Positions 36,842 through 46,011 of a DNA stretch of 64,000 nt are shown here, piece after piece. The first letter of the stretch is position 1; each line of letters starts with the position of its first letter. Position numbers and translations under genes: made by a program. Source of the stretch: Gammaproteobacteria bacterium (lineage in GTDB: Bacteria; Pseudomonadota; Gammaproteobacteria; Arenicellales; Poriferihabitantaceae); assembly GCA_026708585.1 (NCBI GenBank), contig JAPOUQ010000085.1, positions 1 to 64,000 on the forward strand, written 5' to 3'. The notes beneath the pieces were generated by a model that was given only the letters and a program-made list of their open reading frames with translations, searched no databases and was not told the DNA's origin.

Positions 36842-38538
36842 GGTGATTTCCTAGCCACTATTTTCAGTATCTCCTCAATTTCAGTCGGAACTGCTGAAGC
36901 ACCACTTTCTTGTTTCTGACGTATCAACAATAGCGCTTTGCGGACAAGGGATGGCTTGGACTTTTTCCCCATGGTTTTACATAACTTATTCCAATAACCA
37001 GGTTGATCGGGTTTCAGTTTAATATTGCTTCTTTGTTGTTTACCAACAATATCTTGATATGGGGCACCATAACCAGACTCACACAGCAGTACCTCCATGT
37101 TGTCGGCTTTCAGAATTCGGATGTGTTGATCCTCATCTCTAGCATTCAGATATTTTTTGGCGGATTTAGCGGATCGTTTACCCTCTATGTCACCGTCTGA
37201 TACTAAGAACCATTTGATGTCCAATGCATCAGCCAGTTTTATTAAAGTGGTTTGATCAACCTGGCTGTATTCAACAATTCTAACACCTGCTTGATGCAGA
37301 TCCATTTGAAGGATTTGTGCACATTCAGCAAAGACAGTAGAATCCGTTTCTCCTTCGACTAATAGCCAACATCGAGCGAACAGTAGTTCACCACGATAGT
37401 GTCGCACGTGATGGTTGAGTTTGCGAAGATCATCTTCAGTAAACAGTCCATCCTCTATGGACGTACATTGAGTGATGCCGTCTTTACAACTCATCTTACG
37501 AAGATTCGATAGATCCACCTCGGATAAGATATCTCCCGAATGTGTCGTCACAATCTTCTGACCTGGCATATCCTTCAGTATTTTCCATACTGATCGAACG
37601 GCATTAGGGTGCAGGTGAGCCTCTGGTTCTTCAATCGAGATAATTGGGTCTGCATTTTGATCAACATTGGATTGAAGGCGGGTGTGCAAGTAGGCACTAA
37701 ACAAAAGCAAGACAGACAGACTTTGTGTTCCTTCGCCATGGCTACGTATTGGAATTCTAGCGTTGGAAGTCGTTAATAGATTCACATCGGTATATTTGAG
37801 AACCTTGTAGACATCGGCCGGAATAGGATCAACGGTTATGGCATCAGTCTGACTAACAGCAACGAGATTAGATATGTTTTTCAGCTCTTTAGTAACATCC
37901 CTGAAACTAGCATGTGCATCAACGATTTTCTAATTGACATTTTGAAGTTCATCTTCTAAATCACGTTGCAAGGCCTCATCAATGTTCCTGTCCTTCAAAA
38001 ACGATGCCCAATACGTAGACTGGCTATGAAACTGATCTTTCGCATCACGTATAGCAGTCTGGTAGAAGAAAGGTCGAAGTCGTCTGAGTTCTCTGATTTT
38101 TTCGGATCGCCCAACAAGTTCATTATCAGCATCATCCAAGAAACTCCAGCTTTGAAGAGGTTGTCTAGTATCTACATCAAATTTTGCCGTGACCTGAAGC
38201 TTAATCTCCGAAAAGCGGTCACCGACAATAACTTCATTTAAGGCTTGCATAATATGCTCGGGCCAGAGATGATCTTCTGTCTCGATAAAGTTAAGTCTGA
38301 TACTGATTGGTTCACACTTTTTAAGGTTTTTGTGCCCACCATCTCGGTAGAAATCGTATTCAGAAAAATTACAGATCTTGTCAGATTTCACGACATCAAG
38401 ACACAAGCGTAACGCTTCCAGAATAGTTGTTTTTCCGGTGTTGTTCTCGCCAATTAGGACTGTAATGTCTCGCTCAAAGTCGACAACTATGTTCTTAATA
38501 CCACGGAAGTTTTCGATCTTTATTTGGCTGAGTCGCAT
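36838..38538 (-). pseudogene. gajA: Gabija nuclease GajA (OLD-family), interrupted by one in-frame amber codon
   Basis: Read straight through, this is a 566-residue OLD-family endonuclease. The N-terminal ABC ATPase has Walker A GENNTGKTT (30-38) and, later, ISIEEPEAHLHP (Walker B). The TOPRIM nuclease has LLVEGETDS and VSDGDIEGKRSAKSA. A TAG at codon 203 (37930-37932) splits it. The frame before and after is the same, and the codons following the stop remain open for 364 codons, so the lesion is a single nonsense change. A GTG at 37785 could start the second half alone. Either the gene is dead, read through, or the base is wrong. Upstream lies a 689-base gap. Confidence 0.85.
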
Positions 38539-39227
38539 ATTCTACCTACCTAATCTTATATCTTCCTGAACCACAGACAAGGTCGTTTGGTTTCTTTTTC
38601 AGGTATTTTTTTCAATTGGCATTATGCTCATACAATAGCAAACCAGTTCGATTTAGGGCGATCGCGATAATATGATCTACATATTGAACAGACACTTATA
38701 ACTTACTGAAATCCAACAAAGACGATTTTTATCAGACGATCCCATTCTAACTGATTCGGAACAAAAACTGCCATGACCTCATTCATTTGGGGTTTGGGGC
38801 AGTCTTTTCCTGCCGTTGGCGAGAACCTCTTTTATGATTCGTCCGCTTCAACCATCCTCATTGTGTATCTCTCTGGAGCAGAGGCGTATCTATATGGTCT
38901 ACTGACCCAACTTTCTATCGAATTCCAACTGTCAGCCACAAATCAGTCATGTTCTATCAAATAAACAGATATGCCTAACCTCTGAGTTGCTGCTCATTTC
39001 GTTTTTTACTATACGTAGTGAAAACGAGATTTTCTGCAAGACACTACATAGAAAAAATGGAGCTAATAGCATTACTTTACAGAGGTAAAATCGTATCTCT
39101 AAATAGCATCAATCAGCACGAAAGACGCAGAATCTTGGAATCCGATACAGGGTTGATTGATCCTATTGACCCCTATTGTGAGAAGGATAGACCCGTGTTT
39201 CATGATGTATTTCAGTCCCAAAAAATT
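38539..39227. other. Non-coding gap upstream of gajA
   Basis: Several short open frames exist, none with convincing composition or relatives, and one overlaps the end of folD on the opposite strand. An imperfect hairpin with arms CGTTTTTTACTA and TAGTGAAAACG lies near 39000-39027. The gajA promoter should be within the first 100 bases, but I cannot name clear boxes. Confidence 0.45.
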
Positions 39228-40115
39228 CTATTCAATTGCCGGTGGAATTCTGATTTGTCTTTGCCGACAAGTTGCAATGATGGTGTTCTGAAGGAGGCAT
39301 GCTATGGTCATCGGGCCCACCCCACCTGGTACTGGGGTGATTGCTCCGGCTACCTGTGAAACAGATTCATAATCAACGTCTCCGACCAGTTTTTTATTTC
39401 CTAAACTATCGGTGATCCGGTTTATTCCGACATCAATGACGGTCGCTCCGGGCTTTACCCAGTTATCCTTAACCAGTTCAGGTACACCCACAGCAGCAAT
39501 GACAATATCTGCCCGTTGGCATACCGAGGGTAGGTCACGAGTTTTTGAATGAGCAATTGTGACGGTGCAATTTTCTTTCAGCAGTAACTGGCCAACAGGC
39601 TTGCCAACTATATTTGATCGGCCAAGAATAATTGCATGGTGTCCAGATAGATTTTCGATAGTATGCCGAAGCAGAATTAGACACCCTGCCGGAGTACATG
39701 GAACCAGTGAACTGGAGCCGCTGGATAATCGCCCTATATTTTCGATATGAAAGCCATCCACATCTTTATTCACATTGATAGTGTTGATGATGCGTTCGGA
39801 ATTGATTTGATCGGGTAATGGAAGTTGAACAAGAATGCCATTCACCTCCGGTTTCTGATTGAGTTCTTCGATTATATCGACAAGCTCATTTTCTGATGTA
39901 TTCTCTGGTAGGCGATGTTCAAAAGAATGCATGCCCACCTCGACTGTCTGGCGTGCTTTGGATTTAACGTAGACATGGCTCGCCGGATCTTGACCAACCA
40001 GAACGACCGCAAGCCCGGGGACAATGTTATGCTCTATCTTAAGTTCACTTACTGCCTGTTTTATACTAAATCGAAGCTTTGAAGCCAATGTCTTGCCATC
40101 AATTACAGTACTCAT
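39228..40115 (-). CDS. folD: Bifunctional methylenetetrahydrofolate dehydrogenase/cyclohydrolase
   Basis: The 295-residue enzyme interconverts methylene-, methenyl- and 10-formyl-tetrahydrofolate using NADP. Catalytic Tyr49 and Lys53 lie in [23 protein letters not shown] and the dinucleotide-binding [16 protein letters not shown] are family signatures, and the C terminus has [11 protein letters not shown]. Length is normal. It is a single gene divergent from the FabD-like gene. It could oxidise one-carbon units delivered by the corrinoid methyl-transfer locus 9 kb away. Confidence 0.96.
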   Translation of the reverse strand: MSTVIDGKTLASKLRFSIKQAVSELKIEHNIVPGLAVVLVGQDPASHVYVKSKARQTVEVGMHSFEHRLPENTSENELVDIIEELNQKPEVNGILVQLPLPDQINSERIINTINVNKDVDGFHIENIGRLSSGSSSLVPCTPAGCLILLRHTIENLSGHHAIILGRSNIVGKPVGQLLLKENCTVTIAHSKTRDLPSVCQRADIVIAAVGVPELVKDNWVKPGATVIDVGINRITDSLGNKKLVGDVDYESVSQVAGAITPVPGGVGPMTIACLLQNTIIATCRQRQIRIPPAIE

Positions 40116-40306
40116 GTTGTTTTCGGTTGGGTAGTTGGTGATAAAAAAGCGGATCTGCTTCTGCGAATGAATCCAAATGGTATATCAAAGGCTGTTTGGA
40201 TTTATGTGAAGTGAGATAAAATCACAACTTCATGCCAAGGTGATATTGTACGAATTTCTGCATGATTATTGACAGGTGATAATCTACTTATACAGGGAGA
40301 AATCGA

Positions 40307-41275
40307 GTGAACCAAGATATTGCATTCCTCTTTCCGGGTCAAGGTTCTCAGTATCCCGGAATGGGTAAGGATTTATTTCAACTGCATTCGGTAGTCAGGG
40401 ATACCTATCAAGAAGCAAGTGATGCATTGGAATACAATTTATCGCAGCTCTGTTTTGAAGATCAAGACGGCAAAATCCATTACACACGTTTTACCCAGCC
40501 AGCCTTGCTGACCCATTCTATTGCCTGTTATCGTCTTTTTTTTCGTTTGACTCAAGGGCGGATTCGGCCATTTGTAGTAGCTGGTCACAGCCTTGGTGAA
40601 TACTCGGCTTTGGTTTGTGCAGGAATCCTTGATTTCACTGAGGCCTTAAAACTAGTTAAGTGTCGTGGAGAGTTGATGGGAGAGTATGGCGAAGGGGAAA
40701 TGGAAGCACTCATGTTAGATTTTGAATCTGCACAAAACCTCGCAGTTCGACATGCTTGCGGGATTGCGGCTTGCAATCTACCTGAGCAAATTGTGGTAGG
40801 TGGTCGGGAAGAGGATCTTGATGCTTTGGTAAAAGATATGGCTGAGCGTTTTCCAAGACGCAGAAGTTCCCGATTGAAGACAGAAGGAGCATTTCATACC
40901 TACTATATGGTTGAGGCTAGCAAACGCTTTCGTGAAAAATTACAAAATGTGGCATTTCTGATTAGTGATATTCAGGTGTTATCAAATTTTACGGGGGGAG
41001 TACATGATTCTGACGCTGAGTCAATTCGGGCGAGGCTGTTTTTTCAGTTATTTAATCCAGTGCTGTGGTATCGAAATCTACTGACACTTCAGAATTTGGG
41101 GGTGACTCAAATGATTGAGTTTGGGGGAGGAATCGGTAAAGGAGGCACTCCCTCCGAAAAACGTCCAAATTTGGAAGCCATGATCAAAAAAGCCTACCGA
41201 GGTCAAGGCTTGAGTTATTTTTCAGTAATTAATCAGCAAACTCTCGAAAACACGCTTGAGAGTTTTCAGGACTGA
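40307..41275 (+). CDS. FabD-like malonyl/acyl-CoA:ACP acyltransferase
   Basis: The 322-residue acyltransferase has the N-terminal FLFPGQGSQYPGMGKDL, the nucleophile elbow GHSLGE (Ser95) and the catalytic histidine in GAFHTYYM (His197), where FabD usually has GAFHS. The residue that reads malonyl specificity is not clear, and the usual fab gene neighbours are absent. The protein is therefore better called FabD-like, possibly a second acyltransferase that loads a specialised carrier protein. Its C-terminal end overlaps the convergent deacetylase gene by about 10 bases. Confidence 0.8.
   Translation: MNQDIAFLFPGQGSQYPGMGKDLFQLHSVVRDTYQEASDALEYNLSQLCFEDQDGKIHYTRFTQPALLTHSIACYRLFFRLTQGRIRPFVVAGHSLGEYSALVCAGILDFTEALKLVKCRGELMGEYGEGEMEALMLDFESAQNLAVRHACGIAACNLPEQIVVGGREEDLDALVKDMAERFPRRRSSRLKTEGAFHTYYMVEASKRFREKLQNVAFLISDIQVLSNFTGGVHDSDAESIRARLFFQLFNPVLWYRNLLTLQNLGVTQMIEFGGGIGKGGTPSEKRPNLEAMIKKAYRGQGLSYFSVINQQTLENTLESFQD
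41238..41265 (+). terminator. Possible hairpin at convergent gene ends
   Basis: AAACTCTC (41238-41245) pairs with GAGAGTTT (41258-41265) around a 12-base loop. It lies at the junction of two convergent genes, inside the end of the FabD-like gene. A short T run follows on the plus strand. It could terminate transcription, but the downstream T tract is weak. Confidence 0.3.
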
Positions 41276-42207
41276 CTTAATACCCGAACATGTTCGGTGA
41301 CAGACTTAGCCAGTGCTTGAAAATCATAGCCACCTTCAAGGACAGAAATCAGTTTCCCTCCGCAGTACTTCTCGGCTAGAGACATCATTTCTTGGGTCAT
41401 CCAACCAAAGCTTTCGGTCTTGAGTCGTATACTGGCTAGTGGATCGGCTTGGTGAGCGTCGAATCCAGCAGAAATCAAAATAACGTCGGGATTGAAGTCA
41501 CGAACTGCAGGCAAGATTTTCTCCTTAAAGGCCTCTCGGTACGCATCGTCACCCAGTCCGGCGCTCATGGGGCAATTCAAGGTTGTTCCTGCTCCTTTGC
41601 CGGTCCCCATCTCATATTGAGCACCGGTACCCGGATAGTGGGGATACTGGTGCAGACTGATGTAAAACACATCCGGGTCTTCCTCAAAGGTATGCTGAGT
41701 ACCGTTTCCATGATGGACGTCCCAGTCTAATATTATTATTCGTTGTTGCTGATATTTCTGCTGAAGATAGCGGGCTACGATTGCAATACTATTAAACAGA
41801 CAAAAACCCATAGCTGTCGAGTTTTCTGCGTGGTGTCCTGGAGGGCGTACCATGGCGAATCCATTGTCTATTTCATCCTCCATGATTCGATCTGCTAATT
41901 CTAGGAGTGATCCAGTTGCCTTGAGTGAGACGAGATAAGATTCAGAGCTGATCTGGACATCCGGGGTATCAATCATACGCATACCTGATTTGCAGGATGA
42001 CTTGACTCGCTCAATATAGTCCAATTGATGAATGGTTTCTATCCACTTGATTTCGGCATCACGGGGTGGAAAGAGGGAGAGCTTATTGTAGAAGTCCTGA
42101 GAGGTTAAGTGAGTATGTGCTGAGACGAGTCTCTGGCTTGTTTCGGGATGACCCCGACCTGTATCGTGATTTAGAAAAACGGGATCATAGATGTAGCCAG
42201 TTTTCAT
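41266..42207 (-). CDS. HDAC-family deacetylase (acetoin utilisation/acetylpolyamine amidohydrolase-like)
   Basis: From ATG 42207 the 313-residue zinc hydrolase has the arginase/deacetylase motifs HPETSQRL, RPPGHHAENSTAMGFCLFN (catalytic histidine pair), LDWDVHHGNGTQ (metal Asp and His) and SAGFDAHQADPL (second metal Asp). Bacterial relatives remove acyl groups from polyamines, lysine or small amides in the cytoplasm, and the substrate here is not evident. An upstream in-frame start at 42231 is possible but adds eight unusual residues. It follows the homocysteine methyltransferase gene by 51 bp on the same strand. Confidence 0.9.
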   Translation of the reverse strand: MKTGYIYDPVFLNHDTGRGHPETSQRLVSAHTHLTSQDFYNKLSLFPPRDAEIKWIETIHQLDYIERVKSSCKSGMRMIDTPDVQISSESYLVSLKATGSLLELADRIMEDEIDNGFAMVRPPGHHAENSTAMGFCLFNSIAIVARYLQQKYQQQRIIILDWDVHHGNGTQHTFEEDPDVFYISLHQYPHYPGTGAQYEMGTGKGAGTTLNCPMSAGLGDDAYREAFKEKILPAVRDFNPDVILISAGFDAHQADPLASIRLKTESFGWMTQEMMSLAEKYCGGKLISVLEGGYDFQALAKSVTEHVRVLSQS

Positions 42208-42258
42208 GATCTTTGTACCTATCTTTATCAAAAATATGGGTTGGCCGGCTTTTGTCTA

Positions 42259-43305
42259 TTAACGAGAGCGTCTTGATTTTCGCTCTCGAGGTGGGCGTTT
42301 TGCGCCGCCGGCGATGCTAAGATCTCCGAGCATCTGTGAACGAGCTCCTGCAGTAATTGCTCCCAGACTTGCTTCAATTCTTTCGATATTGGGTAGTTCA
42401 CCTGCTTGATGATTGTCAATAGCCATACGCATGGCACGTACATGTTTCGGTGTAGTTCCACAACAGCCGCCAATAATATTCGCTCCGGCATCCATGGCAA
42501 TATGAGCATAATCTGACATAATCTTTTCAGTCCCGCTATAGACAATTTCTCCGTCAATATATTGGGGCACTCCACAGTTTGCCTTGGCGATGATGATCGT
42601 CGGAAAAGGAAGGTCTCTGGTTGCGTGGTGCATATTGATCAAGCTAGCGACAAGATCTGCAGCACCAATCCCGCAGTTGGCACCCACGGCCTGGGGTTTG
42701 TATGTCGTTTCGGATGCGAACTGGATTATGTCAGCGGGCGTAAGACCCATCATGGTCCGTCCATTAGTATCCACGCTAAAGGTGAGAACGGAGGGCAAGT
42801 TAGTTTCGAAAGTTCCTTTGAGTGCTGCTTGGGCTTCTTCAAGGGAAGATATGGTTTCGATCCAAAGCAAGTCTACACCTCCTTCTTCAAGCGCCAAGGC
42901 TTGTTCAGCGAATACTTCCGCTGCAGTTTCGATACTGAGTGATCCGAGCGGCTCTAGAATTTCGCCTGTAGGTCCAATTGCACCAGCGACTATCACTCGT
43001 TTTGTAGCTTTGTTAACTTCGGCTCTCGCTATATTTGCGGCTTTGATATTTAGTTCACAGACTCTGTCTGATGAATCGTGAAGTCCGAGTCGAAATCGAT
43101 TACCTCCAAATGAATTAGTTAGAATGATGTCTGAGCCCGCTTCAATAAAACTCCGGTAGTTGGCTGCGACCCTGTCTGGGAATAGGTCATTCCACAATTC
43201 AGGTGAATCGCCAGACTGTAAGCCCATTTTGAAGAAGTTTGATCCGGTCGCCCCATCGGCGAGCAGGACTCCGCGTTCTTCAAGAAGTTCAGTTAGTATA
43301 GTCAA
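42259..43305 (-). CDS. Homocysteine S-methyltransferase family protein (betaine-homocysteine methyltransferase-like)
   Basis: The 348-residue zinc enzyme has the methionine-synthase-type homocysteine-binding barrel. LLADGATGSNFFKMGL opens it, and the zinc cysteines are Cys211 (GANCGIG) and Cys281/Cys282 (GGCCGTTP). Such free-standing enzymes pass a methyl group from betaine, S-methylmethionine or a corrinoid protein to homocysteine. The closest remembered pattern is the proteobacterial betaine-type enzyme. The start is TTG, fitting family N termini. The C terminus ends in a basic tail (RPPRERKSRRSR), like those of proteins in the corrinoid locus at 48.7-57.4 kb, suggesting they may work together. 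Confidence 0.85.
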   Translation of the reverse strand: MTILTELLEERGVLLADGATGSNFFKMGLQSGDSPELWNDLFPDRVAANYRSFIEAGSDIILTNSFGGNRFRLGLHDSSDRVCELNIKAANIARAEVNKATKRVIVAGAIGPTGEILEPLGSLSIETAAEVFAEQALALEEGGVDLLWIETISSLEEAQAALKGTFETNLPSVLTFSVDTNGRTMMGLTPADIIQFASETTYKPQAVGANCGIGAADLVASLINMHHATRDLPFPTIIIAKANCGVPQYIDGEIVYSGTEKIMSDYAHIAMDAGANIIGGCCGTTPKHVRAMRMAIDNHQAGELPNIERIEASLGAITAGARSQMLGDLSIAGGAKRPPRERKSRRSR

Positions 43306-43421
43306 AGTCGCTCAATTATTATGGAAAACAGTGATGATTGGTAGAATTATGTATACGCTTGCCAATGGTGATAAGACAGAGACGTCAGGAGTGGGCAGGT
43401 TCGAATCCTGGTTGAATATCA

Positions 43422-44012
43422 TCAAGATCGTTTCAACTTGATTTTACTCTCAGTGCCTTTCATAAGGCGTAATAGGTTTGCACGGTGTCGAAAAATGATC
43501 AAAAGAGCGATCAGTATACAGGACAATGTCAAGGAGTTATCTTTTGTAAATATTGCAATCAATATCGGTGCGATAATCGCTGAGGTCAGTGATGCAACGG
43601 AAGAATATCTGAACATGAATGCAGTAATTAGCCATATACCGATCAAGATTAGAGCGACAGGCCATGACAGTGCTAGATATACTCCAATGGCTGTGGCTAC
43701 TCCTTTACCGCCTTGGAATTGAAAGAAAATCGGATACAGATGTCCTAAGAAGGCAAATACACCGACCAAGCTCAAGATCAGGGTGTCATGGGTGATCAGA
43801 CTTGCCAAGATGATCGGCAAACTTCCCTTGAGAACATCGCCAGACAAAGTCAGAGCTGCTACCTGTTTGCCACCGATTCGAAGTACATTGGTAGCACCAG
43901 GATTGTTTGACCCAGTTTGTCGAGGATCCGGCAAACCAGTTAGCTTGCAAATCAAGACTGAGCAGGAAATCGAGCCAATAAAATAAGCAAATATGGGCAG
44001 TGTATAATCCAA
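43422..44012 (-). CDS. plsY: Acyl-phosphate:glycerol-3-phosphate acyltransferase
   Basis: The 196-residue membrane enzyme starts phospholipid synthesis by acylating glycerol 3-phosphate. It has the PlsY motifs GSNNPGATNVLR (motif near residues 33-45), FQFQGGKGVATAIG (glycine-rich loop) and RHRANLLRLMKGTE at the end, with about five membrane helices. Length is normal. It is divergent from folB and upstream of the homocysteine methyltransferase gene (116 bp gap). plsY next to folB is a familiar gammaproteobacterial order. Confidence 0.95.
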   Translation of the reverse strand: MDYTLPIFAYFIGSISCSVLICKLTGLPDPRQTGSNNPGATNVLRIGGKQVAALTLSGDVLKGSLPIILASLITHDTLILSLVGVFAFLGHLYPIFFQFQGGKGVATAIGVYLALSWPVALILIGIWLITAFMFRYSSVASLTSAIIAPILIAIFTKDNSLTLSCILIALLIIFRHRANLLRLMKGTESKIKLKRS

Positions 44013-44088
44013 CTGTCTATATGAGAAGATGATAGCCAGTTTATTGTATCAATTCTGGCTGACTGGTGACGAAATTCTGATTGTAGTG

Positions 44089-44445
44089 ATGGATATTATC
44101 TATTTACATGGTATGAAGGTCGATTGTGTGATTGGTTGTTGGGAATGGGAGCAGCGAATCACTCAGAGTCTGGTGATCGATCTGGATATGGGTTTTGAAA
44201 CTTGCAAGTCGGCAGAATCTGATGCGTTGGAGGATACCTTGAGTTATAAGGACGTCGCAAAACGTGTGACGAGTTTTGTAGCGGAGTCGAGATTTCATTT
44301 GCTTGAAAAACTAGCTGAAGAGATTGCCAGAATTATTTTAGTGGAGTTCCCAGCCACATGGTGTCGAGTCAAACTCAATAAATTTGGTGCTGTCACGGGT
44401 GTTGGGGATGTCGGGATCATTATTGAACGGGGTAGCAAGACCTGA
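44089..44445 (+). CDS. folB: Dihydroneopterin aldolase
   Basis: From ATG 44089 the 118-residue protein begins MDIIYLHGMKVDCVIGCWEW, the usual FolB start. A longer frame from 44029 would add 20 unrelated residues. It cleaves dihydroneopterin in folate synthesis as an octamer. The substrate-binding glutamate and the lysine in VKLNKFGAV are present. Its stop overlaps the folK start (TGATG), so the two successive pathway enzymes are translationally coupled. Confidence 0.93.
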   Translation: MDIIYLHGMKVDCVIGCWEWEQRITQSLVIDLDMGFETCKSAESDALEDTLSYKDVAKRVTSFVAESRFHLLEKLAEEIARIILVEFPATWCRVKLNKFGAVTGVGDVGIIIERGSKT

Positions 44446-44948
44446 TGCGTGTGGTGCTCGGCCTTGGTAGTAATATCAATCGTGAACAGAATATCGCCAG
44501 TGCTGTGGTCGCTATTCGAACGGAATATGGAGAAATTGATATTTCACCGGTATATGAAACAGAGTCAGTTGGATTTCAGGGCGCAGCTTTTTTAAATCTG
44601 GTTGTTGGACTGCAATCATCGAAAACGGTTGAGCAAATTCGAGCACAAATGCAGGATATTGAGAAATCTCTGGGCCGGGTCAAAGGTCCCAAAAAATTTG
44701 ATGATCGAGTACTGGATATTGATTTACTGCTGTATGGAGACCTTCGTGATGATGGATACAATATACCACGAGATGAGATCACGAAATATGCGTTTGTGCT
44801 GAAGCCTTTGTCTGATTTGTATCCTGGTGACATTCATCCGATCACTGGGGAGACATTCCTTGAAATGTGGAGGTCATTTGATGTCGGCTCACAGAAGTTA
44901 ATTCAGTATACCGACCCTGAATTTCTAGAACGACTAGGTGCACATTAA
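44445..44948 (+). CDS. folK: Hydroxymethyl-dihydropterin pyrophosphokinase
   Basis: The 167-residue kinase transfers pyrophosphate from ATP to hydroxymethyl-dihydropterin. Signatures are LGLGSNINREQNI at the start, YETESVGFQGAAFLNLV and RVLDIDLLLYGD, which carries the metal-binding aspartates, followed by IPRDEITKYAFVLKPL. It is coupled to folB. FolP, the next pathway enzyme, is not in the window. Confidence 0.96.
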   Translation: MRVVLGLGSNINREQNIASAVVAIRTEYGEIDISPVYETESVGFQGAAFLNLVVGLQSSKTVEQIRAQMQDIEKSLGRVKGPKKFDDRVLDIDLLLYGDLRDDGYNIPRDEITKYAFVLKPLSDLYPGDIHPITGETFLEMWRSFDVGSQKLIQYTDPEFLERLGAH

Positions 44949-44994
44949 CGTTTTCTCTGTGCAATAAATGCTTGTGGTTTTGAAGTAATTGATC

Positions 44995-45795
44995 ATGGAT
45001 GAATCAGGTGTCCAAGTCAGTACTGGTAAGGGTATTCAACTGTGTGTCTGGTTCATTTTTTCTGCATTTATTTTTGTTCAGGATATCGAAGCGTCAACTC
45101 TGGAAGAAGCTGAAGCTTCCTATGCTGAAGGTCTCTATCTGGAAGCCGCTCAAATTGCCGAAGAGGCTGGTGGTGCAAGCGGTTTTGCTTTTGCAGCAAC
45201 TTCGCTCAATATATATGCGCTGTATTACGCAGAAAAAGAAGAAAGTGTGAAGTTATACCAGCGTGCTATGGATTTGGCTGGAAGGGCAGTTGAGATAGAT
45301 CCGAAGAGCTTAAGAGGGAATAATGAGCTGGCGAGAGCGATGGGCAGATATTCGCAACGTATTGGACGAGTGAGAGCAATGAATGAGAAGTTTGCTGAGC
45401 GGATTCGCAAGCACATCGAAGTTACTCTATCGATAGATGACCAATTTGCTGAAGGCCATCTTGCTTTGGGTCGTTGGCATGCTGGTTTGATTGAGGTTTT
45501 AGGGTCATTTTTGGCGAGGAGTTTTTTTGGTGCTAGCAAGAACGATGCAGTTTATCATCTTGAGCGTGCTTTGGAGTTAGACTCGGAAGGCATCGATTCG
45601 CATTATGGTGTTGCAATTGGATTTCTGGCTTTGGGTAAGCGGAAGTATAGAAAGAAAGCGAAAGGTCTGCTGTTGCAAGTTGCAAAACTTCCTGTTCGGC
45701 ATGTTTATCAAGTTGTCATTCAAGAGAAGGCCATCAAGAGGATTGAAAAATTGAACGTTCCGCAAGTTACGAACCATGAGCACCAAAATAAATAA
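44995..45795 (+). CDS. Exported tetratricopeptide-repeat-like protein
   Basis: The 266-residue protein has a single hydrophobic N-terminal segment (IQLCVWFIFSAFIFVQDIEA), read as a signal peptide or anchor. It is followed by helical repeats with TPR-like spacing, such as KLYQRAMDLAGRAVEIDPKSLRGNNELARA and HLERALELDSEGIDSHYGVAI. It is probably periplasmic and scaffolding in nature, but no partner can be named. I chose ATG 44995 over the TTG two codons before. It is 46 bp after folK and may share its transcript, although no functional connection is apparent. Confidence 0.7.
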   Translation: MDESGVQVSTGKGIQLCVWFIFSAFIFVQDIEASTLEEAEASYAEGLYLEAAQIAEEAGGASGFAFAATSLNIYALYYAEKEESVKLYQRAMDLAGRAVEIDPKSLRGNNELARAMGRYSQRIGRVRAMNEKFAERIRKHIEVTLSIDDQFAEGHLALGRWHAGLIEVLGSFLARSFFGASKNDAVYHLERALELDSEGIDSHYGVAIGFLALGKRKYRKKAKGLLLQVAKLPVRHVYQVVIQEKAIKRIEKLNVPQVTNHEHQNK

Positions 45796-46011
45796 AGGTT
45801 CCCATGTTCAGAAAAACTATCTCAAATAAACAGTATTTACGTATTTATCTTTGAGCATATCCAAGCATATATGAACTCTAGCAAACTTAAGATCTGATGA
45901 TTCGGAGTTCCTTTTCATTCGATTACTCACCGCATTTTGGATATCTCTAGTATCTGCGTTGCATTCATCCAGACGGTAAAGAATCGTTACTATCACAATA
46001 GCAGCTGGTGT

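Noticed and set aside
38773..39359. Two plus-strand open frames (63 and 113 residues) between gajA and folD.
   Set aside because: The larger one overlaps the end of folD antisense, and neither has a plausible start signal or domain. They look like chance frames.
43340..43420. A tRNA-like stretch containing GCAGGTTCGAATCCTGG (T-arm pattern) and CTTGCCAA (like a glycine anticodon loop) between the homocysteine methyltransferase and plsY genes.
   Set aside because: I could not form an acceptor stem or a D stem, and the distance between anticodon-like and T-arm-like parts is too long. At most it is a decayed tRNA fragment.
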